From: Clostridiales bacterium | GTDB taxonomy: Bacteria > Bacillota > Clostridia > Christensenellales > CAG-314 | Assembly: GCA_003537755.1 (NCBI GenBank) | Contig: DPQS01000008.1 | Coordinates: 11,704-67,787 of the forward strand | Direction: 5' to 3' | Length of the DNA stretch: 56,084 nucleotides | In this document: positions 35,548 through 43,208 of the stretch, piece after piece | Position numbering within the stretch: the stretch's first letter is position 1 | Layout: every line of letters begins with the position of its first letter | The notes under the pieces: generated by a model | What the model was told of the DNA's origin: nothing | What the model saw: the letters and a program-made list of their open reading frames with translations, nothing else | Databases searched by the model: none | Position numbers and translations under genes: made by a program

Positions 35548-35716
35548 CGTCACGAAAAAACGTATACGTATGCAAAAATCGTGGAAATTTTGCCGATATT
35601 TTTGCGAAAAAGCGGCAGTAAATCGTGGCTGTAAAACCGCACACATTGCCGCATGTCGGCAAAAATAAGAGAGAAAAAATGAAAGTAATTGCAAAAAAAT
35701 CTACAGGCAACGCAAT

Positions 35717-36244
35717 ATGGGTCGGCTTTTGGCTGTTCTGCTAATAATCGGCATGGTGATGATAATTGTTTCTTTGTTTATGCCGTCCGAAGAACGTGAA
35801 TCAAATGCATACTATGTGCTTGATGCATTTCTGCTTATTGTCGGTATTGTAGGAGTAATTGCGTGCCTTGTGTGGGTGCACGCCGTCAGAAGTTTGCCCA
35901 AGGTGTTGATTTCGCTTGACGACAACGACAACCTTGTGTTGTACGACGGAAGGGTGATTCCAATTGCGTGCGTGTTTAACGTGACTGCGGAAAACTACCG
36001 TTCAGGCATCTACCGCGGTTTCAAGCAGACTTCGGGCTGTATTACATTGTGTGTTACGGAAAGTTTTTGCAGCAGCAACGCGATATGCGACGGCGTTAAC
36101 CCTGACGCACATCCTGTTTACGATGAAATTGAAATCACACATGTTGCATTTTGTGAAGAAGTGCAGACTACGATTGTAAATCTTGTCCGGCAGGTTAGAA
36201 ACGGACAAAAGGCGTCGCTTCCCGAAACATACGATTTTTGCTAA
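35717..36244 (+). CDS. Two-helix membrane protein with PH-like soluble domain; N-terminus uncertain
   Basis: 175 residues from the first in-frame ATG. Two hydrophobic helices lie at ~4-22 and ~35-55, then a soluble beta-rich domain (PKVLISLDDNDNLVLYDGR and following) reminiscent of bacterial PH-like membrane proteins. The ATG has no good ribosome site. An ATG at 35679, after AGAGAGAAAAA, opens a different frame (MKVIAKKSTGNAIW, stop at 35742) that would join this protein naturally if a frameshift near 35712 were corrected. Either a short overlapping leader exists or the gene carries a frameshift. Function unknown. Confidence 0.55.
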   Translation: MGRLLAVLLIIGMVMIIVSLFMPSEERESNAYYVLDAFLLIVGIVGVIACLVWVHAVRSLPKVLISLDDNDNLVLYDGRVIPIACVFNVTAENYRSGIYRGFKQTSGCITLCVTESFCSSNAICDGVNPDAHPVYDEIEITHVAFCEEVQTTIVNLVRQVRNGQKASLPETYDFC

Positions 36245-36338
36245 GCCGCCTTGGCGCAAAATCGATTGTGCCTTTGCGGGCGTGGTGCGGAAGCATGCGC
36301 AGGGCAGCAAATTTAATGTTGTCTGAATGTAATTTTGC

Positions 36339-36367
36339 TTGTCAAAAGGGCAACAATGATGTAAAAT
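36339..36367 (+). promoter_or_regulatory. Promoter of the DUF1858 gene
   Basis: TTGTCA, 17 bases, TAAAAT, 32 bases before the ATG. Confidence 0.7.
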
Positions 36368-36399
36368 AAAGTCGTAAAAATTCTAAGGAGGTGTATCCT

Positions 36400-36585
36400 A
36401 TGATTACGAAGGATATGCGTATCGTTGACGTATTGCAAGTTAAGCCGCAAGCCGCTCAGGTTTTCGGAAGTTATGGTATGGGTTGCATCCATTGCCTTCT
36501 TGCGCATCAGGAAACTGTTGAAGAAGCAGCCGCAGTGCACGGCGTGGATGTAAACGAGATGCTCGCTCAACTTAACGCTCTGTAA
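36400..36585 (+). CDS. DUF1858 small CxxC redox-type protein
   Basis: 61 residues from the ATG after AAGGAGGTG. It matches the DUF1858 / hybrid-cluster-associated disulfide domain: MITKDMRIVDVLQVKPQAAQ, then the CIHC pair in SYGMGCIHCLLAHQETVEEA, then HGVDVNEMLAQL. The CxxC pair suggests thiol redox or metal handling. These small proteins are common in anaerobes and often stand alone, as here. Its stop codon lies inside a structured repeat that starts at 36582. Confidence 0.9.
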   Translation: MITKDMRIVDVLQVKPQAAQVFGSYGMGCIHCLLAHQETVEEAAAVHGVDVNEMLAQLNAL

Positions 36586-36766
36586 GAGGGCGCATATCGG
36601 CACATCTTGACACTGCGTGGGTGTTCGCGCTCAACTCATGTACGTCCAAGTACACTTATTTCGCGCGTCCGCCCCTGCTGTGTCAATCTGCACCAATCTG
36701 CGCCCTCTTACACTTATGTGTAATGGATTGTGTTACCGTCTTTCACATTCGTCTGCGCCCTCTTAC
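36582..36766. repeat. Structured intergenic repeat with three GTAAGAGGGCGCA copies
   Basis: GTAAGAGGGCGCA occurs at 36582-36594, and its reverse complement at 36699-36711 and 36754-36766. The first two copies head arms of about 35 bases that pair at roughly 28 of 35 positions, including TTGACAC against GTGTCAA. The loop between them holds its own hairpin, TGTAC-GTCCAA-GTACA. On the minus strand, copies two and three are each preceded by a mini-palindrome (TTACAC-ATAA-GTGTAA and TTACGC-CTAC-GCGTAA). It may be a MITE-like element or structured RNA. There is no protein gene in 36586-36903. Confidence 0.6.
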
Positions 36767-36806
36767 GCGTAGGCGTAACGGATGTGGCAAACTGAATTGC
36801 AAAGTA

Positions 36807-36838
36807 TAAAACGGCGTGAAAAAATCACGTCGTTTTTT
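36807..36838 (+). terminator. Terminator before the flavin split-barrel gene
   Basis: AAAACGGCGTGA pairs with TCACGTCGTTTT, followed by further T residues; A/T symmetry would let it work on both strands. Confidence 0.7.
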
Positions 36839-36849
36839 CTTTTGTTGTA

Positions 36850-36878
36850 TTGACCTCGGGTGCGCGCCGTGGTATAAT
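36850..36878 (+). promoter_or_regulatory. Promoter of the split-barrel gene
   Basis: TTGACC, 17 bases, TATAAT, 25 bases before the ATG. Confidence 0.8.
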
Positions 36879-36903
36879 GTAATGCGAAGAGAGGTGTCAC
36901 GCT

Positions 36904-37377
36904 ATGGACAACAACTATTTTGAACGCGGCAAACAGGTACTGGAAGAAAACTTCGGTCACATGGTGGAAATGTGTCTTGCTTCCACGGCAAACAACAACC
37001 TGTCAATCAGGGATTTGCACGCGGTGTACATTGACGGCAAGGTGTATGTGCTAAGCCGCAACGGCAACAAACTTATGCACGACATTGCAATTTGCCCAAA
37101 CGTTGCTTTGTGCCACGGACCACATTCCATGCTTGGCACTGCACGCAGTATCGGGCACCCCGCCGAGCCGCAAAACGCGCTTATTCGCAAACGCCTTAAG
37201 CGCGAGTTCAGCCTGGATTACGACGAGTACGTGGACGAAAGTAACCCCGACATGCGCATTGTGGAAATCACCCTTACGCACGCCGAAACTTACACCCGTT
37301 ACCATCACTACGACATCGACTTTGTTGCGCAAACGACGGTCCGCGACCACACTCAGCCCGCGTTTATTTACCGCTGA
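36904..37377 (+). CDS. Pyridoxamine 5'-phosphate oxidase-like split-barrel flavoprotein
   Basis: 157 residues; ribosome site GAGAGGTG. The sequence follows the short PNPOx-like fold: an N-terminal helix (FERGKQVLEENFGH), strand pairs MVEMCLASTANNNLSIRDLH and VYIDGKVYVLSRNGNKLMHD, then IAICPNVALCHG where the usual D/K-I-x-x-N-P-x-V motif sits. The C-terminal segment resembles small heme- or FMN-binding members. Substrate unknown. It is monocistronic. Confidence 0.75.
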   Translation: MDNNYFERGKQVLEENFGHMVEMCLASTANNNLSIRDLHAVYIDGKVYVLSRNGNKLMHDIAICPNVALCHGPHSMLGTARSIGHPAEPQNALIRKRLKREFSLDYDEYVDESNPDMRIVEITLTHAETYTRYHHYDIDFVAQTTVRDHTQPAFIYR

Positions 37378-37642
37378 TTTGTGTAGCGGTCGTAGCTCGG
37401 TTTTGTCAACAAAAAATGCATACGTAGTGCAATTTTGACGACAAAAACATTGATTTGGCAACTTGCCGAGAAGATTTCCGTTAAATGTAATTGTAAAATA
37501 AAGTCAGTAATTTTATTTAGCGCGTTTGTCGATACTTCCAACTAATGCAAAAACGCATTTGTTGCAAAAGTGCGTGGCTGCTTCCCGGTGTTTGTAGTGA
37601 GACGCGTATATTTCAATATTAGTTGTAACCAATATCGATTGT
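37378..37642. other. Intergenic region without a gene
   Basis: AT-rich spacer between two convergent units. It holds one CATACGTAG copy of the dispersed palindromic motif (37419-37427) and nothing else I can support. Confidence 0.5.
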
Positions 37643-37678
37643 AAAAAAACGTCGGCAGAAAATTCTGTCGACGTTTTT
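37643..37678 (-). terminator. Terminator of RNase P RNA (bidirectional)
   Basis: AACGTCGGCAGAA pairs with TTCTGTCGACGTT, flanked by A residues on the left and T residues on the right. It lies just past the 3' end of rnpB on the minus strand. Confidence 0.8.
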
Positions 37679-37683
37679 AATGG

Positions 37684-38017
37684 TGTAAGAGTTCAGTCTG
37701 TAAGCCGAGTTCTGTATTAGACGGTTATCTTTCTACGGCTGTCGTTACCGACAGTCTCCAGCGAGTATGTCGAGATGCCGAGCAGGCATTTGTTCTCATT
37801 TCTTGCACCGAGTGGGGTTTACATGCACGCATTGTCACCAAAACGTGTGTGGGCTCTTACCCCGCATTTCCACCCTTACAACGCAAGCGTTGCGGTATAT
37901 TTCTGTTGCACTTTCCTTGAAGTCGCCTTCACAGGCCGTTAGCCTGCACTCTTGCTCTGTGGTGCTCGGACTTTCCTCGTAGGCTTGCGCCCACGCAACC
38001 GTCCGGCTGTCTCTTAC
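37684..38017 (-). ncRNA. rnpB: RNase P RNA, bacterial class A
   Basis: The minus strand reads GTAAGAGACAGCCGGACGGT at its 5' end, then GAGGAAAGTCCGAGCACC and, near its 3' end, CTCGGCTTACAGACTGAACT. These are the universally conserved P RNA blocks (including the GAGGAAAGTCC element and the matching 3' core). The first and last bases (GTAAGAG / CTCTTAC) pair to form P1. The ~334-nt length and the presence of the P6/P17-type segments fit class A. It is the catalytic RNA that matures tRNA 5' ends. It has its own consensus promoter and terminator. Confidence 0.96.
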
Positions 38018-38023
38018 TAAAAT

Positions 38024-38052
38024 ATTGTACAACCTTGTTTTGTTCTTGTCAA
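38024..38052 (-). promoter_or_regulatory. Promoter of rnpB
   Basis: Minus strand: TTGACA, 17 bases, TACAAT, ending 6 bases before the RNA 5' end. Near-consensus, as expected for a highly expressed stable RNA. Confidence 0.9.
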
Positions 38053-38123
38053 GTCGGCGCGGACAATTGTATTGTTGTTTTGGTTTTTCGCGAAGTCTAT
38101 CATTTGTTGATACCGAAAAATCG

Positions 38124-38159
38124 CAAAAAAAACGCCAAAGCGGTGGGCTTCGGCGTTTG
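38124..38159 (-). terminator. Terminator of the EamA transporter gene
   Basis: On the minus strand AAACGCCGAAGCC pairs with GCTTTGGCGTTT and is followed by a run of T residues. Confidence 0.8.
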
Positions 38160-38192
38160 TGTTTACTTTGTTTAGTTGTCGTTTGCGTTTGG

Positions 38193-39245
38193 TTAGCAGG
38201 ATTGGTTTTCCGCGTTTTCGGTAGCGGTGTAATTGTCGCTTGGATTGTCGCTGCTCAACGCGGCTTTGTCACCGGGTATTTTTCCGTCGTCAGTCGTGAC
38301 GGTGGGCGCAACGTTGCTACCGGCGGTTTTCTTTTTGCCGAGTGTGGGAAGCACTTCCACAAGTACCACTGCGGCAATTACCATAAGTCCGCCCGCAAGC
38401 ATGTTCCAACTGAACACGTCAATTCCTGCAATCAGTGACAAAACCGCGCCGACGGGGCTTTCACAACCCATAATCAACGCCGTTTCCGACGAACTGAGGT
38501 GCTGTTGCGAGTAGGTTTGTGCAAAGTAGGCAAACGCCGTGCCGCCAAGCGTTACCGTTATCAGTCGCCATATGCCGTAACTCGGGTCCATGGTAAGGTT
38601 GCTGTAATTGCCGCTTTCAAAAATCAGCGTTGCCGCGACAAACAAAATTGCCGCAGTGCCGACTTGTACCGTAGTGAATGAGTACAGGTCAACTTTTTTG
38701 AGGGAAATTTCGCTCCACACGATTTGCAACGAAAAAAGAAACGCGCTTGCCAACGTAATCATGTCGCCGCCGAGTGTGTCGGTAAATTCCACCACGCCGC
38801 CGTCAAAGTTGAGCAGTGCCAAGCCGACAATTGCAACGCCCACGCCAACCAGCGTCCACACACTGGGACGTTTTTTGAACATTGCCCATGCGATAAAGGG
38901 AACAAAAACCACGTAAGCGGCGGTAAAAAATCCGCTGTGGGCAGGGGTGCTCAGGTTTAGTCCCGTCAGTTGCAGGTGGAACGCGACAAACAGAAACACG
39001 CCGCCGATTGCACCGTAGGCAAACGTTTGTTTGTTCCACTTGATTTTTTTCCAAAATATCAGCGGAAAAACAATCGCGGATACGCCGAAGCGGATTGCGT
39101 TAAGCAAAATCGGTGTTTGGGTAAATGTCGTTTTCAGAAGTTGGTCGTTAAGTACAAAGCCTGCGCCCCACACTAGTGCCGTCAGCGACAGCATTACAAG
39201 CGCGGCAATATGTTGTTTTTTTGCTGTGTTCAACAATGTGTGCAC
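38193..39245 (-). CDS. EamA/DMT-family transporter
   Basis: 350 residues, starting with GTG after a GAGG ribosome site. Two EamA repeats of five helices each are visible (ALVMLSLTALVWGAGFVLND starts repeat one; SAFLFSLQIVWSEISLKKVD starts repeat two), with the usual small-residue motifs (TPAHSGFFTAAYVVFVPFIA, SSSETALIMGCESPVGAVLS). The last ~55 residues are an unusual hydrophilic tail rich in Thr, Asp and Ser, not needed by the family. Members export or import metabolites such as amino acids or nucleotides; the substrate here is unknown. It is single-gene and ends in a terminator facing rnpB. Confidence 0.9.
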   Translation of the reverse strand: MHTLLNTAKKQHIAALVMLSLTALVWGAGFVLNDQLLKTTFTQTPILLNAIRFGVSAIVFPLIFWKKIKWNKQTFAYGAIGGVFLFVAFHLQLTGLNLSTPAHSGFFTAAYVVFVPFIAWAMFKKRPSVWTLVGVGVAIVGLALLNFDGGVVEFTDTLGGDMITLASAFLFSLQIVWSEISLKKVDLYSFTTVQVGTAAILFVAATLIFESGNYSNLTMDPSYGIWRLITVTLGGTAFAYFAQTYSQQHLSSSETALIMGCESPVGAVLSLIAGIDVFSWNMLAGGLMVIAAVVLVEVLPTLGKKKTAGSNVAPTVTTDDGKIPGDKAALSSDNPSDNYTATENAENQSC

Positions 39246-39875
39246 CTCAATGGTCAGTTTAATTGCGTAATTTGCAGGATAAACCTGCGTGGCGGTGCGG
39301 CGTCGGGTAGGTAACTGCGCCGCGTAAAGTTGCTTTTTTCGATGTGCCGGAAGCGCGTTAAAAAAACAACTTTATGGCGAACATTCGCACGAAAGACGGT
39401 GAATAAACATCCCGTCGTTGCTGCTGCGAACGGAAAAGCGACATATGCAAAGGCAAAACGACTGTATTTGCAACTTTATAAAAAAATAAACGACAAAACT
39501 AATATTAGTCTGTCGTTTCTCGTTCAAGGGCGAACGGACACGGGATTGCTCCCACGTTTCCCTCGATATATCGTTTGTATTATTATATGCAAAGCAAATT
39601 TTTTTGTCAAATAATTTTTCTGTTTTTGGTTCTTGGCGGTGACAATACGGCGCAAAATGTTTATTTTGGGAGTAAAATGTGTCTTTTTTGATAGAAAAAT
39701 CGGTGTTTCGGCCGGAAATTAACCCTATTGATACATATAAATAATGAAAAAATAGGTATCGAATTTTCAATTTTGATGTGATATAATGTAAATGTATTAG
39801 CGAACGCGTGTTTACTAAACTTTCGGCTATGTCCGCCAGGTGAAGTAGAACGTTTTTGTACTTACAGGGGAAAAT
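39246..39875. other. Long intergenic region without a supportable gene
   Basis: About 630 bases between divergent genes. The left part is GC-rich leader of the minus-strand EamA gene, including self-complementary GCGGCG / CGCCGC pieces. A near-palindrome with AAACGACA / TGTCGTTT arms and an ACTAATATTAGT core sits at 39488-39518. The rest is AT-rich, ending in an extended -10 box (TGA-TATAAT, 39779-39787) that probably drives the YhhN gene. Open frames here show no protein-like composition. Confidence 0.5.
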
Positions 39876-40532
39876 ATGAAACCTTACAAAATTGCAATGC
39901 TGGCGTTGTTTGCCGTCGGCGTAATTACATTGATTGTGCTCAAGGCGTTAAACTTCGGCAGCCGTCGTCGCGGCGTTGTCAAATGCGTGTGTTCCGCGCT
40001 GTTTGTCGCGATGGCGGCGGTCAACTTCGTCGACTCAATTTACGAGTTGCGCGCGTTGGCGCTTCTCGGTGTGGCATTTGCGGCACTCGGCGATGTTCTT
40101 CTGGTGTTTATGGACAAACGCCTGTATTTCCTGATGGGCGTGGTCAGTTTTTCATGCGCAAGCCTGTGCCTGTCGATGTACAGTTTCTTCACATTCGGCT
40201 GGCAGTGGTGGTTTGTATTCATCTTCGTTGCGTTTGTGTCAGGTCTGAGTGTCGGACAGGTGTTTAAGGTAATCGATTTCGGGCGTAGCGTAGTGTATCT
40301 CAACATTTACAGCGGTCTTGTCGCACTGTGCGGAAGTCTTGGTTTTACGCTGTTGGTACAAGGAGCGGGCGACCTTCCGTCTTTCCTTTTCGGCATGGGG
40401 TGTTTTATGTATTTTATCAGCGACATCTGCCTGGGATTGTATCTGTACACCTTTAAGCACAACCGTCTCGTAGATTGCATAAATACGATGCTGTACTTCC
40501 CCGGGCTTATGCTTGTGGCTCTGTCTTTGTAA
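39876..40532 (+). CDS. YhhN (TMEM86-like) family membrane protein
   Basis: 218 residues with about eight membrane helices. The family landmarks are visible: LGVAFAALGDVLLVF near residues 63-80 (the conserved G-D-x-x-L), FLMGVVSFSCASLCLSMYSF, and near the C-terminus FGMGCFMYFISDICLGLYLY with the second conserved aspartate. TMEM86 relatives are lysoplasmalogenases; whether bacterial YhhN proteins share this activity is not settled. The gene is monocistronic with an extended -10 promoter. Confidence 0.8.
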   Translation: MKPYKIAMLALFAVGVITLIVLKALNFGSRRRGVVKCVCSALFVAMAAVNFVDSIYELRALALLGVAFAALGDVLLVFMDKRLYFLMGVVSFSCASLCLSMYSFFTFGWQWWFVFIFVAFVSGLSVGQVFKVIDFGRSVVYLNIYSGLVALCGSLGFTLLVQGAGDLPSFLFGMGCFMYFISDICLGLYLYTFKHNRLVDCINTMLYFPGLMLVALSL

Positions 40533-40876
40533 GTTGCGGACGGACATTTTGTCACGTGCGTTTGTTGCAAGGCATCACGGCAACGGCTCAAAAACATTCT
40601 TCGCGCTTAAATGCCGAGTTTTTGTTTTTGTCGCCGAAAAATGTATACGTATGCAAAATTTCATGACATAATTATTGTATTTTTACGCCTTCTTGTTTGT
40701 AAAATCCTGTACGGAGTTGAACACGAAAGGCGTTTTTTTTGCGTTTTTTTTGTGATTTGCAGGAAACGAAAGTCGGTCAATATTTTTTATTATTTTTTGC
40801 AAAGCCCCCGAGTGTTATTTCGATTTGCAGGTATTAGCGAACAAAGAAACAAAAAATTTATTTTTCCTTAAACGTA
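40533..40876. other. Intergenic region without a gene
   Basis: T-rich spacer. It carries an ATACGTAT palindrome at 40645-40652 within ATACGTATGCAAAA, a 14-base string shared with 35564-35577 and, inverted, with 6115-6128. Confidence 0.5.
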
Positions 40877-40905
40877 TTGACGTGGCGCACCATCGGTGCT
40901 AAAAT
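40877..40905 (+). promoter_or_regulatory. Promoter of the second EamA transporter gene
   Basis: TTGACG, 17 bases, TAAAAT; predicted start of transcription at about 40912, the first bases of a 34-bp palindrome. Confidence 0.8.
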
Positions 40906-40910
40906 AAGTA

Positions 40911-40944
40911 TGGTTGAGTGTGATATCGATATCACACTCAACCA
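40911..40944. repeat. 34-bp perfect palindrome at the transcription start (operator candidate)
   Basis: The left arm TGGTTGAGTGTGATATC is followed immediately, with no loop, by its exact reverse complement. It begins 5 bases after the TAAAAT -10 box, so a bound dimer would block transcription. An mRNA starting here would also open with a 5' hairpin. The regulator is not identifiable from the window. Confidence 0.85.
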
Positions 40945-41004
40945 CAACGACACTGTTTCGTCCGCATTGCAGCGGCGGTATTGTCTGATTAGGGGTTTAC
41001 AAAA

Positions 41005-41889
41005 ATGCAACTTTTGCTTCTTGTTGCAATTCCGCTTCTGGGCACGGTCAAGGTGCTGTTTCAGGGCAAAGCGGTCAAAGGTTACGTGGAAAGTTTGCGT
41101 GACAGTCTGACGCTCGGCTCGGTTACATTTGCAACAATCGCTGTTTGCCTTGCTGCAATTTACCTGCGTGGCGTTCCGTCGCAGACAACTTTGTGGCTGG
41201 GCGTATTGCTTGGCGTGTGCAACGTCACCTTTCAGGTATGTTACAACGTGGCAATGATTAAGGGACCTGTGTCTCTTACGGGCGTTTGCGCCAATTTCAG
41301 CATTATTGTGCCGCTTGCGGTGGGTTTTACCGTTCTCGGTGAACAATTGACCGTCGCCAAGGGCGTTGGCATTGTGTTGATTTTTGTCGCTTTTGTGCTG
41401 CTGCAACGCAAGAACGATGACAAAAAGGTGAATGTGGTGTGGCTGCTTCTGACCGTTGCGACCATGCTTGCGGCAGGCGTAAGCAACGTGGTCATGTCTG
41501 TGTTCAAAACTTTGCCCGTGGCGGAGGAGCGCAACCTGCTCATAGTCGTAAGTAACATTGTATCCGCCGTCGTCAGCATACTGTGTGCCGTAATTTGCGG
41601 CGCGGCAAAGCGGACGTCGGGCGAACGGTTGCTCAAACCTATGTGTCGTGGTTCGTTGCTTTTTGCAATGGCGTCGGGCTTGACGCTGGCGGTGTATCAG
41701 CCGCTTAGCATGTTTGCCCTTACAATGGTAGATGTGTCGGTGTACTACCCCGTAACGGGCGCGTTGGCGGTAATTTTCCTTATGCTGTCGGGCATACCGG
41801 TGTTCAAAGAAAAGCCGACGGTAAAGCAGATAACAGGCGTGTGTCTGGGTGCATGCGCGATAGTGCTGCTCAATTTGCAGAATGCGTGA
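41005..41889 (+). CDS. EamA/DMT-type transporter under palindrome control
   Basis: 294 residues, about ten helices. Repeat one ends in GVCANFSIIVPLAVGFTVLGEQLT, the typical second-half EamA motif with the Glu after Gly. Repeat two ends in VYYPVTGALAVIFLMLSGIPVFKEKPT, with a Lys-Glu at the same place. Predicted substrate: unknown small metabolite or drug. The first ~25 residues are less typical and the ribosome site (TAGGGG) is weak. It stands alone behind a promoter with a 34-bp palindrome, which suggests inducible expression, as in efflux genes. The D-arabinan-type locus starts about 100 bases downstream, but no evidence links the two. Confidence 0.85.
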   Translation: MQLLLLVAIPLLGTVKVLFQGKAVKGYVESLRDSLTLGSVTFATIAVCLAAIYLRGVPSQTTLWLGVLLGVCNVTFQVCYNVAMIKGPVSLTGVCANFSIIVPLAVGFTVLGEQLTVAKGVGIVLIFVAFVLLQRKNDDKKVNVVWLLLTVATMLAAGVSNVVMSVFKTLPVAEERNLLIVVSNIVSAVVSILCAVICGAAKRTSGERLLKPMCRGSLLFAMASGLTLAVYQPLSMFALTMVDVSVYYPVTGALAVIFLMLSGIPVFKEKPTVKQITGVCLGACAIVLLNLQNA

Positions 41890-41991
41890 CGCAAAGACTG
41901 ACGACATCATGACGTAATTGTAGTGGCGAAAAACAATATTGAAAACCATTCAAGACAAACAATTGAAAACAAATAAAAAGGAAAAGAAAAA

Positions 41992-43131
41992 ATGATTACT
42001 CAACCTAAAGTCAAGTCTGTTCGTTTTGTCAACTTCACCTCGGGCGAAAAAGCCCCCGTAAACACGCTCAGGTGGGACGTAAACGGAACCGATCTCGGCA
42101 TACCGGTGTACAGCGCGAAGGAAAACGCCTTGTGGCTTTTTTACGGCGACACATTTGCAACGCCGCTGCCGTCCGACGTAAACTGGCGCGGCACGGTAAT
42201 CGGCAAAACGCACAATTTCGACTTCTCTCACGGCGTCATGTACAGCGGATTTGTGCCCGACGACGCCGGCAACGCGCTGGGACTCATCGTGCATCACAAG
42301 TCGGACAACGAGGAATACTACGAACGCACCAAAATTTGTCAGGGCGCGGTGGAAGTAGACGGCGTTATGTACGCATTTTACGAGTCTATCCGTCACTGGG
42401 GCGAACCTGGCTATTGGGACGTCAACTACTCCGGCGCAATCAAGTCCCGTGACGGCGGCAAAACGTGGCAACGCGTGTACGACCTTACGTGGACGGCGGA
42501 CAACGACAAGTATCGCGACGTCGTGAAACGCCTTGCCGAAGAGGACGTGGACATGCAACCGAGCGGCGTGACGGTGGACGTCGACAAGCATTTTTGCCCT
42601 GCGTTCGGTCAGATGTACCCGATTTACGGCAAGGACGGCTACGTGTATGTGTACGGTCGTCGCGGCGGCAGACAGTACGGCGCAACAATCGCGCGCGTTG
42701 CCCAACAAAACATCGAACGCTTTGACGAGTACGAGTATTACGTAAACGACAACGGAGTAAGAAGTTGGGTAAAGGGCGCGGACGGGCTTGCCGCAATAAA
42801 CGCGCACGAACGCGAAAGTTACGTCGTTGACCTGCCCGTCAGCAATTTTTCCGTCGCTTACAACAATTACCTCGGCGGCTGGATAGCAATGTACTACAAG
42901 CCCGCTCGCGGGATTGTCATGCGCGTTGCGCCCACGCCCTACGGACCTTTCGGCGACGAAACGGACGTACTGTTGCCCTCGGAAAAACTGCCTTGCGGCA
43001 AAATCGGCTTGTACGGCGGTTTCACTCACGAACTTATGAGCGCAAACGCAGGCAAAACAATCTACTTCATTGCTTCACAGTGGAACACCGAAGCGTACTG
43101 CTCGGAATTGTTTGAACTTTGCTTTGAGTAG
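41992..43131 (+). CDS. DUF4185 (GH183-type) protein, cytosolic paralogue A
   Basis: 379 residues; ribosome site AAAAGGAAAAG. The family signature is plain: WDVNGTDLGIPVYSAKENAL, then LWLFYGDTF, then VNWRGTVIG near residues 25-70, and LYGGFTHELM near the C-terminus. The predicted fold is a five-bladed propeller. DUF4185 was redefined as CAZy family GH183 because characterised members are endo-D-arabinofuranases. There is no signal peptide or lipobox, so this copy should act inside the cell, on imported oligosaccharides. It lies directly ahead of an ABC importer. Two further paralogues sit 7-9 kb downstream in the same locus. Substrate specificity is inferred from family only. Confidence 0.82.
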   Translation: MITQPKVKSVRFVNFTSGEKAPVNTLRWDVNGTDLGIPVYSAKENALWLFYGDTFATPLPSDVNWRGTVIGKTHNFDFSHGVMYSGFVPDDAGNALGLIVHHKSDNEEYYERTKICQGAVEVDGVMYAFYESIRHWGEPGYWDVNYSGAIKSRDGGKTWQRVYDLTWTADNDKYRDVVKRLAEEDVDMQPSGVTVDVDKHFCPAFGQMYPIYGKDGYVYVYGRRGGRQYGATIARVAQQNIERFDEYEYYVNDNGVRSWVKGADGLAAINAHERESYVVDLPVSNFSVAYNNYLGGWIAMYYKPARGIVMRVAPTPYGPFGDETDVLLPSEKLPCGKIGLYGGFTHELMSANAGKTIYFIASQWNTEAYCSELFELCFE

Positions 43132-43208
43132 GCTTTGAGTTGTAAAATAAAAACGCGTTTGTTTGAGCGCGTTCGGCTGAATTTGTTAAAAATCTACGGA
43201 GGTAAAAA

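Noticed and set aside
39330..39614. 94-codon open frame in the long intergenic region
   Set aside because: No ribosome site, Arg/Lys-rich random-looking translation, and it crosses a hairpin.
40858..41949. 363-codon minus-strand open frame over the EamA gene
   Set aside because: His/Arg/Gln-rich translation typical of the antisense of a membrane protein; no start signals, and it crosses the promoter and palindrome.
41950..43029. 359-codon minus-strand open frame over GH183 paralogue A
   Set aside because: Shadow of a gene with strong DUF4185 signatures on the + strand.
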